From Flavobacteriales bacterium UBA2426 (lineage in GTDB: Bacteria; Bacteroidota; Bacteroidia; Flavobacteriales_F; PHOS-HE28), in contig DDRC01000176.1 of assembly GCA_002342985.1 (NCBI GenBank), positions 12,194 to 26,449 on the forward strand: a stretch of 14,256 nucleotides of DNA, read 5' to 3'. The position numbers and the translations under genes are program-made. The notes beneath the pieces were generated by a model. That model saw only the letters and a list, made by a program, of their open reading frames with translations. It was not told the origin of the DNA and ran no database searches. Below, in pieces: positions 1 through 6,308 of this stretch; the stretch's first letter is position 1; each line of letters starts with the position of its first letter.

Positions 1-920
1 CCGAGGTCGCGGCGCTGCCGGGGGTCCATGACCCCTTGGAACATGGCGCCGAAGATGGCCGGGCTGATGTTGGTCCAGTCGAGGGCGGCGCATTCGAGCA
101 GGGTGGCGCGCATGCGGCCGTCCCAGGTGGCAATGGGCAGGGTCTCGGCGAAGAGCTTGCCGTTGATGTAGTGGAAGTCCTTCCAGCGGTCGTCGAGGTT
201 GCGGCTGCGCTGCTCGTCAGGCGTATTCAGCAGCTGGAAGAGCCAGGCGAGCTGCTGGCCCACGTCGCTGCCATCCTCCTTGGTGTGGCCCTCGATGAAG
301 TCGTAGAAGACCTGCTGCTCGAAGATGCCGGTATCGTCGGCGAACAGGCAGAAGAGGAGGCGGACCAGATAGACCTCGAGCGCGTGGCCGGTGTAGCCGG
401 AGGCTTTCAACTCGTCGTGCAATTGGGCCATGAGCTCGGCGGCCTTACGGTTCACCGGGTCCTGCTCCAGCGGTTTGGGGGCCGTCCATCCGCTGATGAA
501 GTCGAAGAGCTCGATGCGCTTGGGCAGCTCGGCCAGGGCGATGGTGGTGCTCTCCTTGGTCTCCAGGTCGTGCACGCGGATGCGGGCGAAGTCGCTGGCG
601 ATGATGTAGCGGGGCAGTTCGTGCTCGTGCAGCCCGTGGAGGTAGTCGATGGCCTGGTCGAAGGCCCTATCGAGGCTGCGCCCCTTGCTCTTGTGCTCCA
701 CCACGAGCTTGCCGGGCCAGAAGAGGTCCACGAAGCCGTCGGCGCCGCTGAGCTTCTTCACGTGGTGCTCGAAGGTGGCCACGCGCTTGCGGTTGAGGCC
801 GAAGACCTGGAAGAAGCCGTCCCAGAAGCTCTTGGCCTCGGCGTGCTCGTCGGCGGCATCGGCCCACTCTTTGGCGAAGGCGGTGGCGCGGCGGCGGATC
901 TCGATGCGGGAGAGGGGCAT
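1..920 (-). CDS. MmeI-like type IIG/IIL restriction-modification protein, N-terminal 306 residues (3' end beyond window)
   Basis: The reading frame is open from an ATG at 920-918 to the left edge, giving 306 codons plus two bases of the next. Enzymes of this family join a PD-(D/E)xK nuclease, a helical connector, an N6-adenine methyltransferase and a target-recognition domain in one polypeptide of roughly 900-1000 residues, so about a third is present. Seen here: the start MPLSRIEIRRRATAFAKEW, then the nuclease motif D65 (DLFWPG), nine residues, E75-H-K77 (VEHKS). This has the D-x9-ExK spacing I recall for MmeI. The helical connector follows from about residue 160 (RLLFCLFADDTGIFE near 230). 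The visible end, ISPAIFGAMFQGVMDPRQRR, is the segment that normally precedes the methyltransferase domain. No frameshift or stop was found. The enzyme would modify and cut foreign DNA in the cytoplasm. Whether the methyltransferase half is intact cannot be judged. Confidence 0.9.
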   Translation of the reverse strand, partial: MPLSRIEIRRRATAFAKEWADAADEHAEAKSFWDGFFQVFGLNRKRVATFEHHVKKLSGADGFVDLFWPGKLVVEHKSKGRSLDRAFDQAIDYLHGLHEHELPRYIIASDFARIRVHDLETKESTTIALAELPKRIELFDFISGWTAPKPLEQDPVNRKAAELMAQLHDELKASGYTGHALEVYLVRLLFCLFADDTGIFEQQVFYDFIEGHTKEDGSDVGQQLAWLFQLLNTPDEQRSRNLDDRWKDFHYINGKLFAETLPIATWDGRMRATLLECAALDWTNISPAIFGAMFQGVMDPRQRRDL

Positions 921-1048
921 GGGTCAGGGCAGGAAGGCTCGGATCAGGGACAGCAAGAAACGAATGAGGGGGCCGAACCACCAAAGGAGGGCTTCGGGCT
1001 TGGGCACTGCCTTTTCCTCCCGCCCCGAACCCCGGCCCTCCGCTGGTG

Positions 1049-1056
1049 TTACTTCG
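1049..1056 (+). promoter_or_regulatory. Possible minus-7 element upstream of the VWA gene
   Basis: TTACTTCG lies four bases before the ATG at 1061 and matches the Bacteroidota minus-7 consensus TAnnTTTG at 6 of 8 positions. The same word occurs before the META lipoprotein gene at 9399-9406. If used, the transcript would begin at or very near the start codon. It would also exclude the alternative GTG at 1046, which lies upstream of the box. The match is imperfect and no minus-33 element is evident. Confidence 0.35.
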
Positions 1057-1060
1057 CTGC

Positions 1061-2149
1061 ATGATCGGCCACCGCTTCTCCAAGTACGTGCCCCCGCGCG
1101 ACGATCGCACGCCGTTCGAGCAGCTGCTGCCGCTCTTCCTGGAACTGCTCACCCACACCAGCGGCGATGTGGAGGAGGCGCTCGACTGGATGGACGAGCT
1201 GGACAAGGAGCACGGCTTCTACACGAAGGCCTACGGCCGCAAGGAGTTCGAGGATGATCTGCGGAAGCACGGCATGATCGGCCGGCCCACGAAAGGCGGG
1301 AAGACGCCGCTCACCGGCAAGGCGGAGAAGCTGATCCGCGACCGCGCGCTGGACCAGGTCTTCGGCAAATTGAAGAAGAGCGAGCGCGGCAGCCACGGCC
1401 TGCGCAAGGCCGGTCCCGGCGATGAGCCCACCAGCGACCGACGCGCCTACCGCTTCGGCGACCGCATCGAGCAGGTGGCCATGAGCGACAGCATCCGCAA
1501 CGCCCAGCAGCGCGGCATCGACGACCTGCGCCTGAGCGAGGACGACCTGGAGGTGATCCAGACCGAGCACCAGAGCGCCTGTGCCACCGTGCTCATGATC
1601 GACATCAGCCACAGCATGATCCTCTACGGCGAGGACCGCATCACGCCCGCCAAGAAGGTGGCCATGGCGCTGGCCGAGCTGATCAAGCGCCGCTACCCGA
1701 AGGACACGCTCGACATCGTGGTCTTCGGCAACGATGCGTGGCAGGTGAGCCTGAAGGACCTGCCTTACCTGCAGGTGGGGCCCTTCCACACCAACACGGT
1801 GGCCGGCCTGGAGCTGGCCATGGACCTGCTTCGTCGCCGCAAGGTGCGCAACCGCCGCATCGTGATGATCACCGACGGCAAGCCCAGCTGCATCAAGCGC
1901 GACGGCGAGTACTATATGAACAGCTTCGGGCTCGACGACTTCATCGTGGCGCGCTGCCTCGATGCCGCCGTGCGGGCGCGCAAGGCGCAGATTCCCATCA
2001 CCACCTTCATGATCGCGCGCGATCCCTACCTGCAGCGCTTCATCGAGCGCTTCACCGAGGCCAACCAGGGCCGCGCCTTCTACACCGGCCTGCAGGGCCT
2101 TGCGGACATGGTGTTCCGCGATCATGCCTCCAACCGCAAAGCATCATGA
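1061..2149 (+). CDS. VWA-domain protein (CoxE-like), partner of the downstream MoxR-type ATPase
   Basis: The protein has 362 residues from the ATG at 1061. A GTG at 1046 would add five residues (MLLRC), but the usual beginning of this family is MIGHRFSKY-like, so 1061 is preferred. The N-terminal half is helical and charged, with a TPFEQLLPLFLELL segment and a DVEEALDWMDELDKEHGF segment near the start. The C-terminal half is a von Willebrand A domain. Its metal-ion-dependent adhesion site is intact: D181-I-S-H-S, a candidate threonine in HTNTVAGL, and T271-D-G-K-P-S. No signal peptide or membrane helix is seen, so it should be cytoplasmic. In MoxR-VWA pairs the ATPase and the metal-binding VWA protein work together as a chaperone-like or metal-insertion complex on a client protein. 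The client here is unknown. The ATPase gene starts 43 nt after this stop on the same strand, consistent with an operon. Confidence 0.85.
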   Translation: MIGHRFSKYVPPRDDRTPFEQLLPLFLELLTHTSGDVEEALDWMDELDKEHGFYTKAYGRKEFEDDLRKHGMIGRPTKGGKTPLTGKAEKLIRDRALDQVFGKLKKSERGSHGLRKAGPGDEPTSDRRAYRFGDRIEQVAMSDSIRNAQQRGIDDLRLSEDDLEVIQTEHQSACATVLMIDISHSMILYGEDRITPAKKVAMALAELIKRRYPKDTLDIVVFGNDAWQVSLKDLPYLQVGPFHTNTVAGLELAMDLLRRRKVRNRRIVMITDGKPSCIKRDGEYYMNSFGLDDFIVARCLDAAVRARKAQIPITTFMIARDPYLQRFIERFTEANQGRAFYTGLQGLADMVFRDHASNRKAS

Positions 2150-2192
2150 TATCCAGCGTAAGTGCGCATCATGATGCGCCCTCCCAAGCCCC

Positions 2193-3692
2193 ATGAAAAA
2201 GCTCCCCACCACCCTCGGCGAACTGAAGAAGAGCGGTTACGCGCCGCGTTCCGTGAAGGCCGAGCTCCGCGCCAACCTCATCGCCCGGATGCGCAGCGGC
2301 GAGCCGCTCTTCGCCGGCATCCACGGCTACGACGAGACCGTGATCCCTGCGCTGGAGCGCGCCATCCTCGCCGGGCACAGCATCAACCTGCTCGGCCTGC
2401 GCGGCCAGGCCAAGACGCGCATGGCCCGCTCGCTGGTCCAGCTCCTGGATGAATGGATCCCCGTGGTGGCGGGCAGCGAGCTGAACGATGATCCGTTGGC
2501 GCCGATCTCGCGCTATGCCAAGGACCTCATCGCGCAGCAGGGCGAGGCCACGCCCATCAGCTGGCTGCACCGCGACCAGCGCTACACGGAGAAGCTGGCC
2601 ACGCCCGACGTGACCGTGGCCGACCTCATCGGCGACAGCGACCCCATCAAGGCGGCCAACCTCAAGCTCGATTACAGCGATGAGCGCGTGATCCACTTCG
2701 GGCTGGTGCCCCGCAGCCACCGCGGCATCTTCGTCATCAACGAATTGCCCGATCTGCAGCCGCGCATCCAGGTGGCGCTCTTCAACATCCTGCAGGAGGG
2801 CGATGTGCAGATCCGCGGCTTCAAGCTGCGGCTGCCGCTCGACATCCAGTTCGTCTTCACCGCCAACCCGGAGGACTACACCAACCGCGGCGCCATCATC
2901 ACCCCGCTGAAGGACCGCATCCAGAGCCAGATCCTCACGCACTACCCCACGAGCATCGAGCTGGGCATGCGCATCACCGCGCAGGAGGCGCGCATCACCC
3001 CGGAGCAGGCCACGCGCGTGCGCGTGCCCGACCTGCTGCGCGTGCTGGTGGAGCGCATCGCCCTGGAGGCGCGCGCCAGCGAGTACATCGACCCCAAGAG
3101 CGGGGTGAGCGCGCGCCTCACCATCAGCGCGCTGGAGAGCCTGATCGGCGCCGCCGAGCGACGCGCGCTGCGCAATGGCGAGGAGCGCTCCGTGGCCCGC
3201 ATCGCCGACCTCTGGGCCGTGGTGCCCGCCATCAACGGTAAGATTGAGCTGGTGTACGAGGGCGAGCAGGAAGGCGCCGACAGCGTGGCGCGCATCCTCA
3301 TCGCCACCGCCATCCGCAACGTGTTCAAGGAGCTCTTCCCCGATGCGGTGAAGGCCCGCCGTGCCGCCGAGCAGGCCAGCAAGAAGCCGCCCGGCCGCGA
3401 TGATTACTCCGCGCTGCTCGATTGGTTCGACAACGACCAGCTCGACCTCTTGGCCGATGCCCCCGATGCGCAGCACTTGAAATCACTCGGTGCGGTGCCC
3501 GGCCTTCGGGAGAAGGTGCTGGCCAAGCACGGCTACCTGCAATCCGATGAGGTGCCGCTCTGGATGGAGTTCATGCTGCACGGCCTGGCGGAGCACAGCC
3601 GCATCGGGCGCAGCAAGCTCACGCAAGGCCATCGTTTCGGCGATGTGCTGGGCGCGCTGATGAGCAACAGCGACGACGAGGAGGAGGCGTGA
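2193..3692 (+). CDS. MoxR / magnesium-chelatase-like AAA+ ATPase
   Basis: This is a 499-residue AAA+ protein. Walker A is G68-L-R-G-Q-A-K74-T75, with alanine where the P-loop normally has its second glycine. Walker B is IFVINE (179-184), with Asn-Glu in place of Asp-Glu. A sensor-1 asparagine is at N225 in TANPEDYTNRG, and the likely arginine finger is in LKDRI (R242). The segment DLIGDSDPIKA (144-154) and the strand before Walker B fit the helix-2-insert clade that contains MoxR and the ChlI/BchI magnesium chelatases. Annotation pipelines may call such proteins sigma-54-interacting regulators, but I see no GAFTGA motif, so that label would be misleading. The variant P-loop fits my memory of Bacteroidota relatives and need not mean loss of ATPase activity. 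It probably remodels a client together with the VWA protein encoded just upstream. A strong hairpin follows the stop. Confidence 0.85.
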   Translation: MKKLPTTLGELKKSGYAPRSVKAELRANLIARMRSGEPLFAGIHGYDETVIPALERAILAGHSINLLGLRGQAKTRMARSLVQLLDEWIPVVAGSELNDDPLAPISRYAKDLIAQQGEATPISWLHRDQRYTEKLATPDVTVADLIGDSDPIKAANLKLDYSDERVIHFGLVPRSHRGIFVINELPDLQPRIQVALFNILQEGDVQIRGFKLRLPLDIQFVFTANPEDYTNRGAIITPLKDRIQSQILTHYPTSIELGMRITAQEARITPEQATRVRVPDLLRVLVERIALEARASEYIDPKSGVSARLTISALESLIGAAERRALRNGEERSVARIADLWAVVPAINGKIELVYEGEQEGADSVARILIATAIRNVFKELFPDAVKARRAAEQASKKPPGRDDYSALLDWFDNDQLDLLADAPDAQHLKSLGAVPGLREKVLAKHGYLQSDEVPLWMEFMLHGLAEHSRIGRSKLTQGHRFGDVLGALMSNSDDEEEA

Positions 3693-3711
3693 ACGGTCCT
3701 GCTGAAGCACG

Positions 3712-3741
3712 AGCGCCCCGTGGAAGCTTCCACGGGGCGCT
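3712..3741. terminator. Perfect 30-nt palindrome, likely bidirectional terminator
   Basis: The half-site AGCGCCCCGTGGAAG is followed directly by its exact reverse complement, allowing a 15-bp GC-rich hairpin. It lies 19 nt after the stop of the AAA+ gene and 18 nt before the stop of the convergent minus-strand gene. There is only a short T-rich stretch on the plus side (CCACTTTTACG), so it is not a textbook intrinsic terminator. A symmetrical hairpin between converging genes nevertheless fits termination from both sides. Confidence 0.75.
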
Positions 3742-3759
3742 TCCACTTTTACGTCCGGC

Positions 3760-4230
3760 CTATTTCAGCCGCTGGTTCACGATGCGCGCCCAGCGCTCTG
3801 CCAGGGGGGCCTCGTCATTCGGCAGGCGCTGGCCGCCGGCGCGGTAGAGCAGCAGGCTTGCGCCGCTGCCGCCCTCGGCCGGGGCGAAGCGCAGCTCCAC
3901 GCGCTCGATGGTGGCGTCGGCGCCTTTGCCGTGCATGCCGATGTGCGCCTCGCAGCTGCGCACGCGCTCCAGCTCTACCCGCTGCGGCGCGGCATGGCCG
4001 AGCGGGTCGTTGAAGTAGAGCACGCCCTTCTCCTCGTCGAGGCCCAGCACCAGGTCGCCGAGCGTCTCGTGCCGGTGCAGGGTGTGGCCTTTGGTGAGGG
4101 CCGCCGCTTTCAGATCGTTGAGCAGCTGCCCGCGCTGCTTTGCGCGATTGCGCCGGTCCACGGCGAACATGATCGCGAAGGGCAGCAGGATCGCCGCTGC
4201 CACCGCAATGCTCGTTGCATCGAATTCCAT
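3760..4230 (-). CDS. Small single-pass membrane protein of unknown function
   Basis: From the ATG at 4230-4228 the product has 156 residues. An upstream start at 4287 would add a polar leader (MRQGAAPSYSC...) and is less likely. An N-terminal hydrophobic helix at about residues 6-24 (TSIAVAAAILLPFAIMFAV) is followed at once by basic residues (DRRNRAKQR). That predicts an N-out, C-in anchor with a cytoplasmic domain of about 130 residues. The rest is mixed alpha/beta, with LGDLVLGLDEEKGVLYFND (57-75) resembling a beta-hairpin and a paired VELERV / VELRFAP pattern. No catalytic motif was recognised and the family was not identified. It converges on the AAA+ gene across the 30-nt palindrome and lies 106 nt downstream of another small minus-strand gene, so the two might be cotranscribed. 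Confidence 0.7.
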   Translation of the reverse strand: MEFDATSIAVAAAILLPFAIMFAVDRRNRAKQRGQLLNDLKAAALTKGHTLHRHETLGDLVLGLDEEKGVLYFNDPLGHAAPQRVELERVRSCEAHIGMHGKGADATIERVELRFAPAEGGSGASLLLYRAGGQRLPNDEAPLAERWARIVNQRLK

Positions 4231-4297
4231 GGTCTTCTTCTGTTTATTGTGGGTACATGAATAGCTTGGGGCCGCGCCCTGGCGCAACCCGGTGGTG

Positions 4298-4325
4298 CGT
4301 GGCGCAGCACGGCCGCGCCGCCACG
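4298..4325. other. Weak inverted repeat between two minus-strand genes
   Basis: CGTGGCG at 4298-4304 can pair with CGCCACG at 4319-4325 across a 14-nt loop. It lies 12 nt beyond the stop of the 4337-4753 gene and about 70 nt before the start of the next minus-strand gene. It could be a weak terminator or attenuator. In GC-rich DNA a 7-bp stem can arise by chance and there is no T-tract. Confidence 0.25.
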
Positions 4326-4336
4326 TGCCGCAGCGG

Positions 4337-4753
4337 CTACCAGAAGAAGTGGAAGGGGAAGAGGCTGCGGCACCGCCGCAGGGCCACCAGCGCCATGCGC
4401 TGCGTCCCGGCTATGCGCACCGCTGCGGTGCGCACTTGGCGCTCGGCGGCCAGGGCCAGCCCGAGCGCGTCGGGGGCCTGGGTCTTGGCTGTGCCGGGCG
4501 GCGCCCCACCGCTGGGTGAGGTCCAGCGTTCGGCGGCAGGCGCCGTAGTGAACAGCAGGGCCCCTTGGTCGAAGGCCATGCCGCCCTGAGCCTCGTGGCC
4601 GGGGTGCCCCGCTGAGCGAACGCTGCCGCCACGGGGCACCGCCGCCAGCAGCAGCGCGGCCGCCAGCAGGAGCCCAACCCGCAGCACACCGGCGAGGGTC
4701 CGCCTGCGGGCCCGCGCAGGCGACGGTTGGATCGGCATGGGGCTGCGGTTCAT
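4337..4753 (-). CDS. Putative small exported or membrane protein, unknown function
   Basis: From the ATG at 4753-4751 the product has 138 residues. An in-frame ATG at 4738 would give 133. The N-terminus is basic (ARARRRTLAGVLR), followed by a hydrophobic run at about 21-39 (AGVLRVGLLLAAALLLAAV), which fits a signal peptide or membrane anchor. The remainder is low in recognisable structure, rich in Ala, Gly and Pro, and ends in the aromatic tail LFPFHFFW. No family was recognised. The evidence that it is real is the hydrophobic leader after a basic patch, the absence of a competing frame, and a good promoter-like box (TAGCTTCG) 11 nt before the chosen ATG. Against it, composition is biased as in many spurious GC-rich frames. 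The in-frame extension to 4912 is judged an artefact because it overlaps the divergent lipoprotein gene. Confidence 0.5.
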   Translation of the reverse strand: MNRSPMPIQPSPARARRRTLAGVLRVGLLLAAALLLAAVPRGGSVRSAGHPGHEAQGGMAFDQGALLFTTAPAAERWTSPSGGAPPGTAKTQAPDALGLALAAERQVRTAAVRIAGTQRMALVALRRCRSLFPFHFFW

Positions 4754-4764
4754 GGAAGCGGCGG

Positions 4765-4772
4765 CGAAGCTA
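4765..4772 (-). promoter_or_regulatory. Likely minus-7 element of the 4337-4753 gene
   Basis: Read on the minus strand, TAGCTTCG matches the Bacteroidota minus-7 consensus TAnnTTTG at 7 of 8 positions. It ends 11 nt before the ATG at 4753. It helps to choose that start over upstream in-frame codons. No clear minus-33 TTTG was found at the expected distance. Confidence 0.4.
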
Positions 4773-4890
4773 GGCTGGGGAAGGGGACGCGGTGCTCTCG
4801 CTCCGGCCTTCAGCTCCGGTGTTTTGGATAGATTGAACCCCGGAAGGCCATCCTTGCACGCGGCCGCCGGCAACCGAAACCTGATCAAGC

Positions 4891-5670
4891 ATGCGTCACA
4901 TGACATCCGCACCGGCCTTACTCGGGGCCTTGAGCCTCTTGCTCCTCATCGCATGCAAGAAGGACAACGAGGAGACACCGGCTGCGGGCGGCGGCAATGG
5001 CTCCAGCACGCCCACCGGCTGCCAGGCCACCGGCACCGTCACCGACATCGATGGCAACGTGTACCCCGTGGTCACCATCGGCAGCCAGCAATGGATGGCC
5101 GCGAACCTCCGCACCACGCGCTACCGCGATGGAAGCCCTGTCCCGAACGTGACGGACAGCGCGGCGTGGAGCGCCCTCGCCACGGGTGCCTGGTGCAACT
5201 ACCTCAATGATCCCGCCAACGATACCCTGTACGGCAAGCTCTACAACTGGTACGCCGCCGCCGCACCCGACCTCTGCCCCGCGGGCTGGCACCTGCCTAC
5301 CGATGCGGAATGGAAGCAGCTGGAGACCACCCTGGGCATGCCTGCCAGTGAGGTGGACCTTTTCAATGCCTCGCGCGGCGGTGCGCAGAACGTAGGCGGC
5401 AAATTGAAGGCCGCCACCCTCTGGCTCGCTCCCAACACCGGCGCCACCGACGAGGTCTGCTTTGCCGCCTATGCCACGGGCGTCCGCGAGGATGAGGACG
5501 GGGCCTTCATGGCAATGGGCTACATGGGCAGCTGGTGGAGCGCCACGCCCTGGGAGCCGAACCCGACAGCAGGCGCCTATTACCGGTTCCTGAACTACCA
5601 GTACGGAGCCATCTCGCGCACAGTGGATGATTTCAGGACCGGCCGCTGCGTGCGCTGCGTGAGGGATTAG
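4891..5670 (+). CDS. FISUMP-domain lipoprotein
   Basis: The 259-residue protein starts at ATG 4891; ATG 4900 three codons on is equally possible. A signal peptide with lipobox L19-I-A-C22 is followed by KKDNEE and a Gly/Ser/Thr-rich linker, so the mature protein should be lipid-anchored in the cell envelope. The domain is the Fibrobacter succinogenes major paralogous domain (TIGR02145 class). Diagnostic blocks are DIDGNVYPVVTIGSQQWMAANL (52-73), YGKLYNWYA (114-122), LCPAGWHLPTDAEWKQL (128-144), GSWWSAT (213-219) and the C-terminal GRCVRCVRD. The domain is widespread among surface and secreted proteins of Bacteroidota and Fibrobacterota, and no enzymatic role is established to my knowledge. 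The gene stands alone: the upstream gene is divergent, and downstream lies the repeat array and a convergent gene. Confidence 0.92.
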   Translation: MRHMTSAPALLGALSLLLLIACKKDNEETPAAGGGNGSSTPTGCQATGTVTDIDGNVYPVVTIGSQQWMAANLRTTRYRDGSPVPNVTDSAAWSALATGAWCNYLNDPANDTLYGKLYNWYAAAAPDLCPAGWHLPTDAEWKQLETTLGMPASEVDLFNASRGGAQNVGGKLKAATLWLAPNTGATDEVCFAAYATGVREDEDGAFMAMGYMGSWWSATPWEPNPTAGAYYRFLNYQYGAISRTVDDFRTGRCVRCVRD

Positions 5671-6308
5671 AAGCCATCTCAGAACCGACCTCTGGCTGTG
5701 CCGGGGCCTTCTGCAGCCATTCTGCAATGCGCCAACCCTTTCAGCGTCCTTGACACTTGCGCAGCGGCGATCGACAGCCTCACAGCGGCCTGTGACACCT
5801 GTGCAACGGCGATCGACACGCGCGCAGCGGCGGTTGACACCTGTGCAACGGCGATCGACACGCGCGCAGCGGCCTGTGACACCTGCGCAACGGCGATCGA
5901 CACCCCTCACAGCGGCCTTTGACACCTACGCAACGGCGATCGACACCCGCGCAGCGGCGGTTGACACCCGCGCAGCGGCGATCGACACCCGCGCAGCGGC
6001 GGTTGACACCTGCGCAGCGGCGATCGACACCCGCGCAGCGCCCTTTGACACCTGTGCAACGGCGATCGACACCCGCGCAGCGGCGGTTGACACCCGCGCA
6101 GCGGCGGTTGACACCTGCGCAGCGCCGATCGACACCCGCGCAGCGCCGATCGACACGCGCGCATCGGCGATTGACACCTGCGCAGCCGCGATCGACACGC
6201 GCGCAGCGGCCTCCGCATTACGCCCGGCGCGGGCAGCGGCCATCAGTGGCGCTGTTCCCGGTCGGGTGGCGCCCCCCTACCTCTGCTTCATGGGCCACCG
6301 GTGCCTGC
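5671..6308. other. Non-coding convergent intergenic region dominated by a tandem repeat
   Basis: The 638 nt separate the FISUMP lipoprotein gene (plus) from the MFS transporter gene (minus), whose stop codons face each other. Bases 5752-6214 are the 21-bp minisatellite. The flanks (5671-5751 and 6215-6308) hold no recognisable gene. A small hairpin GCCCG-GCG-CGGGC lies at 6222-6234. Open frames cross the array on both strands, but only because a repeat unit of 21 nt without stop codons keeps frames open. Confidence 0.8.
5752..6214. repeat. Minisatellite: 22 tandem units of 21 bp (one of 22 bp)
   Basis: Each unit begins GACACCCGCGCA or a near variant and commonly ends GGCGATC or GGCGGTT. I count 22 consecutive units. 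All are 21 nt except the eighth (5899-5920), which carries one extra base. Variation is concentrated at two places: the triplet after GACAC (CCG, CTG, CGC, CTA) and the last five or six bases. Units ending GATC alternate with units ending GGTT, CTGT or CTTT for most of the array, so the true repeat there is a 42-bp dimer. The GATC-ending units form CGATCG across the junction with the next unit, and others form TTGACAC. No unique spacers are present, so it is not a CRISPR array. Function is unknown. Confidence 0.93.

Noticed and set aside
1046..1060. GTG at 1046 as start of the VWA gene
   Set aside because: It would add five residues not expected in the family and would lie upstream of the promoter-like box at 1049-1056. 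ATG 1061 is preferred.
36..1064. Plus-strand frame opposite the MmeI-like gene
   Set aside because: The minus-strand frame carries clear family motifs (D-x9-ExK and the helical connector), whereas this one is low-complexity.
2169..3476. Minus-strand frame of 435 codons opposite the AAA+ gene
   Set aside because: The plus strand encodes an intact AAA+ core. The antisense product has no recognisable motif and the usual Ala/Gly/Val/Asp-rich shadow composition.
5752..6214. CRISPR array
   Set aside because: Units are contiguous, with no unique spacers between repeats, and no cas genes are nearby.
5752..6214. Multiple TTGACA words as sigma-70 minus-35 promoters
   Set aside because: They arise from the repeat unit itself, there are no TATAAT partners, and Bacteroidota use a different promoter consensus.
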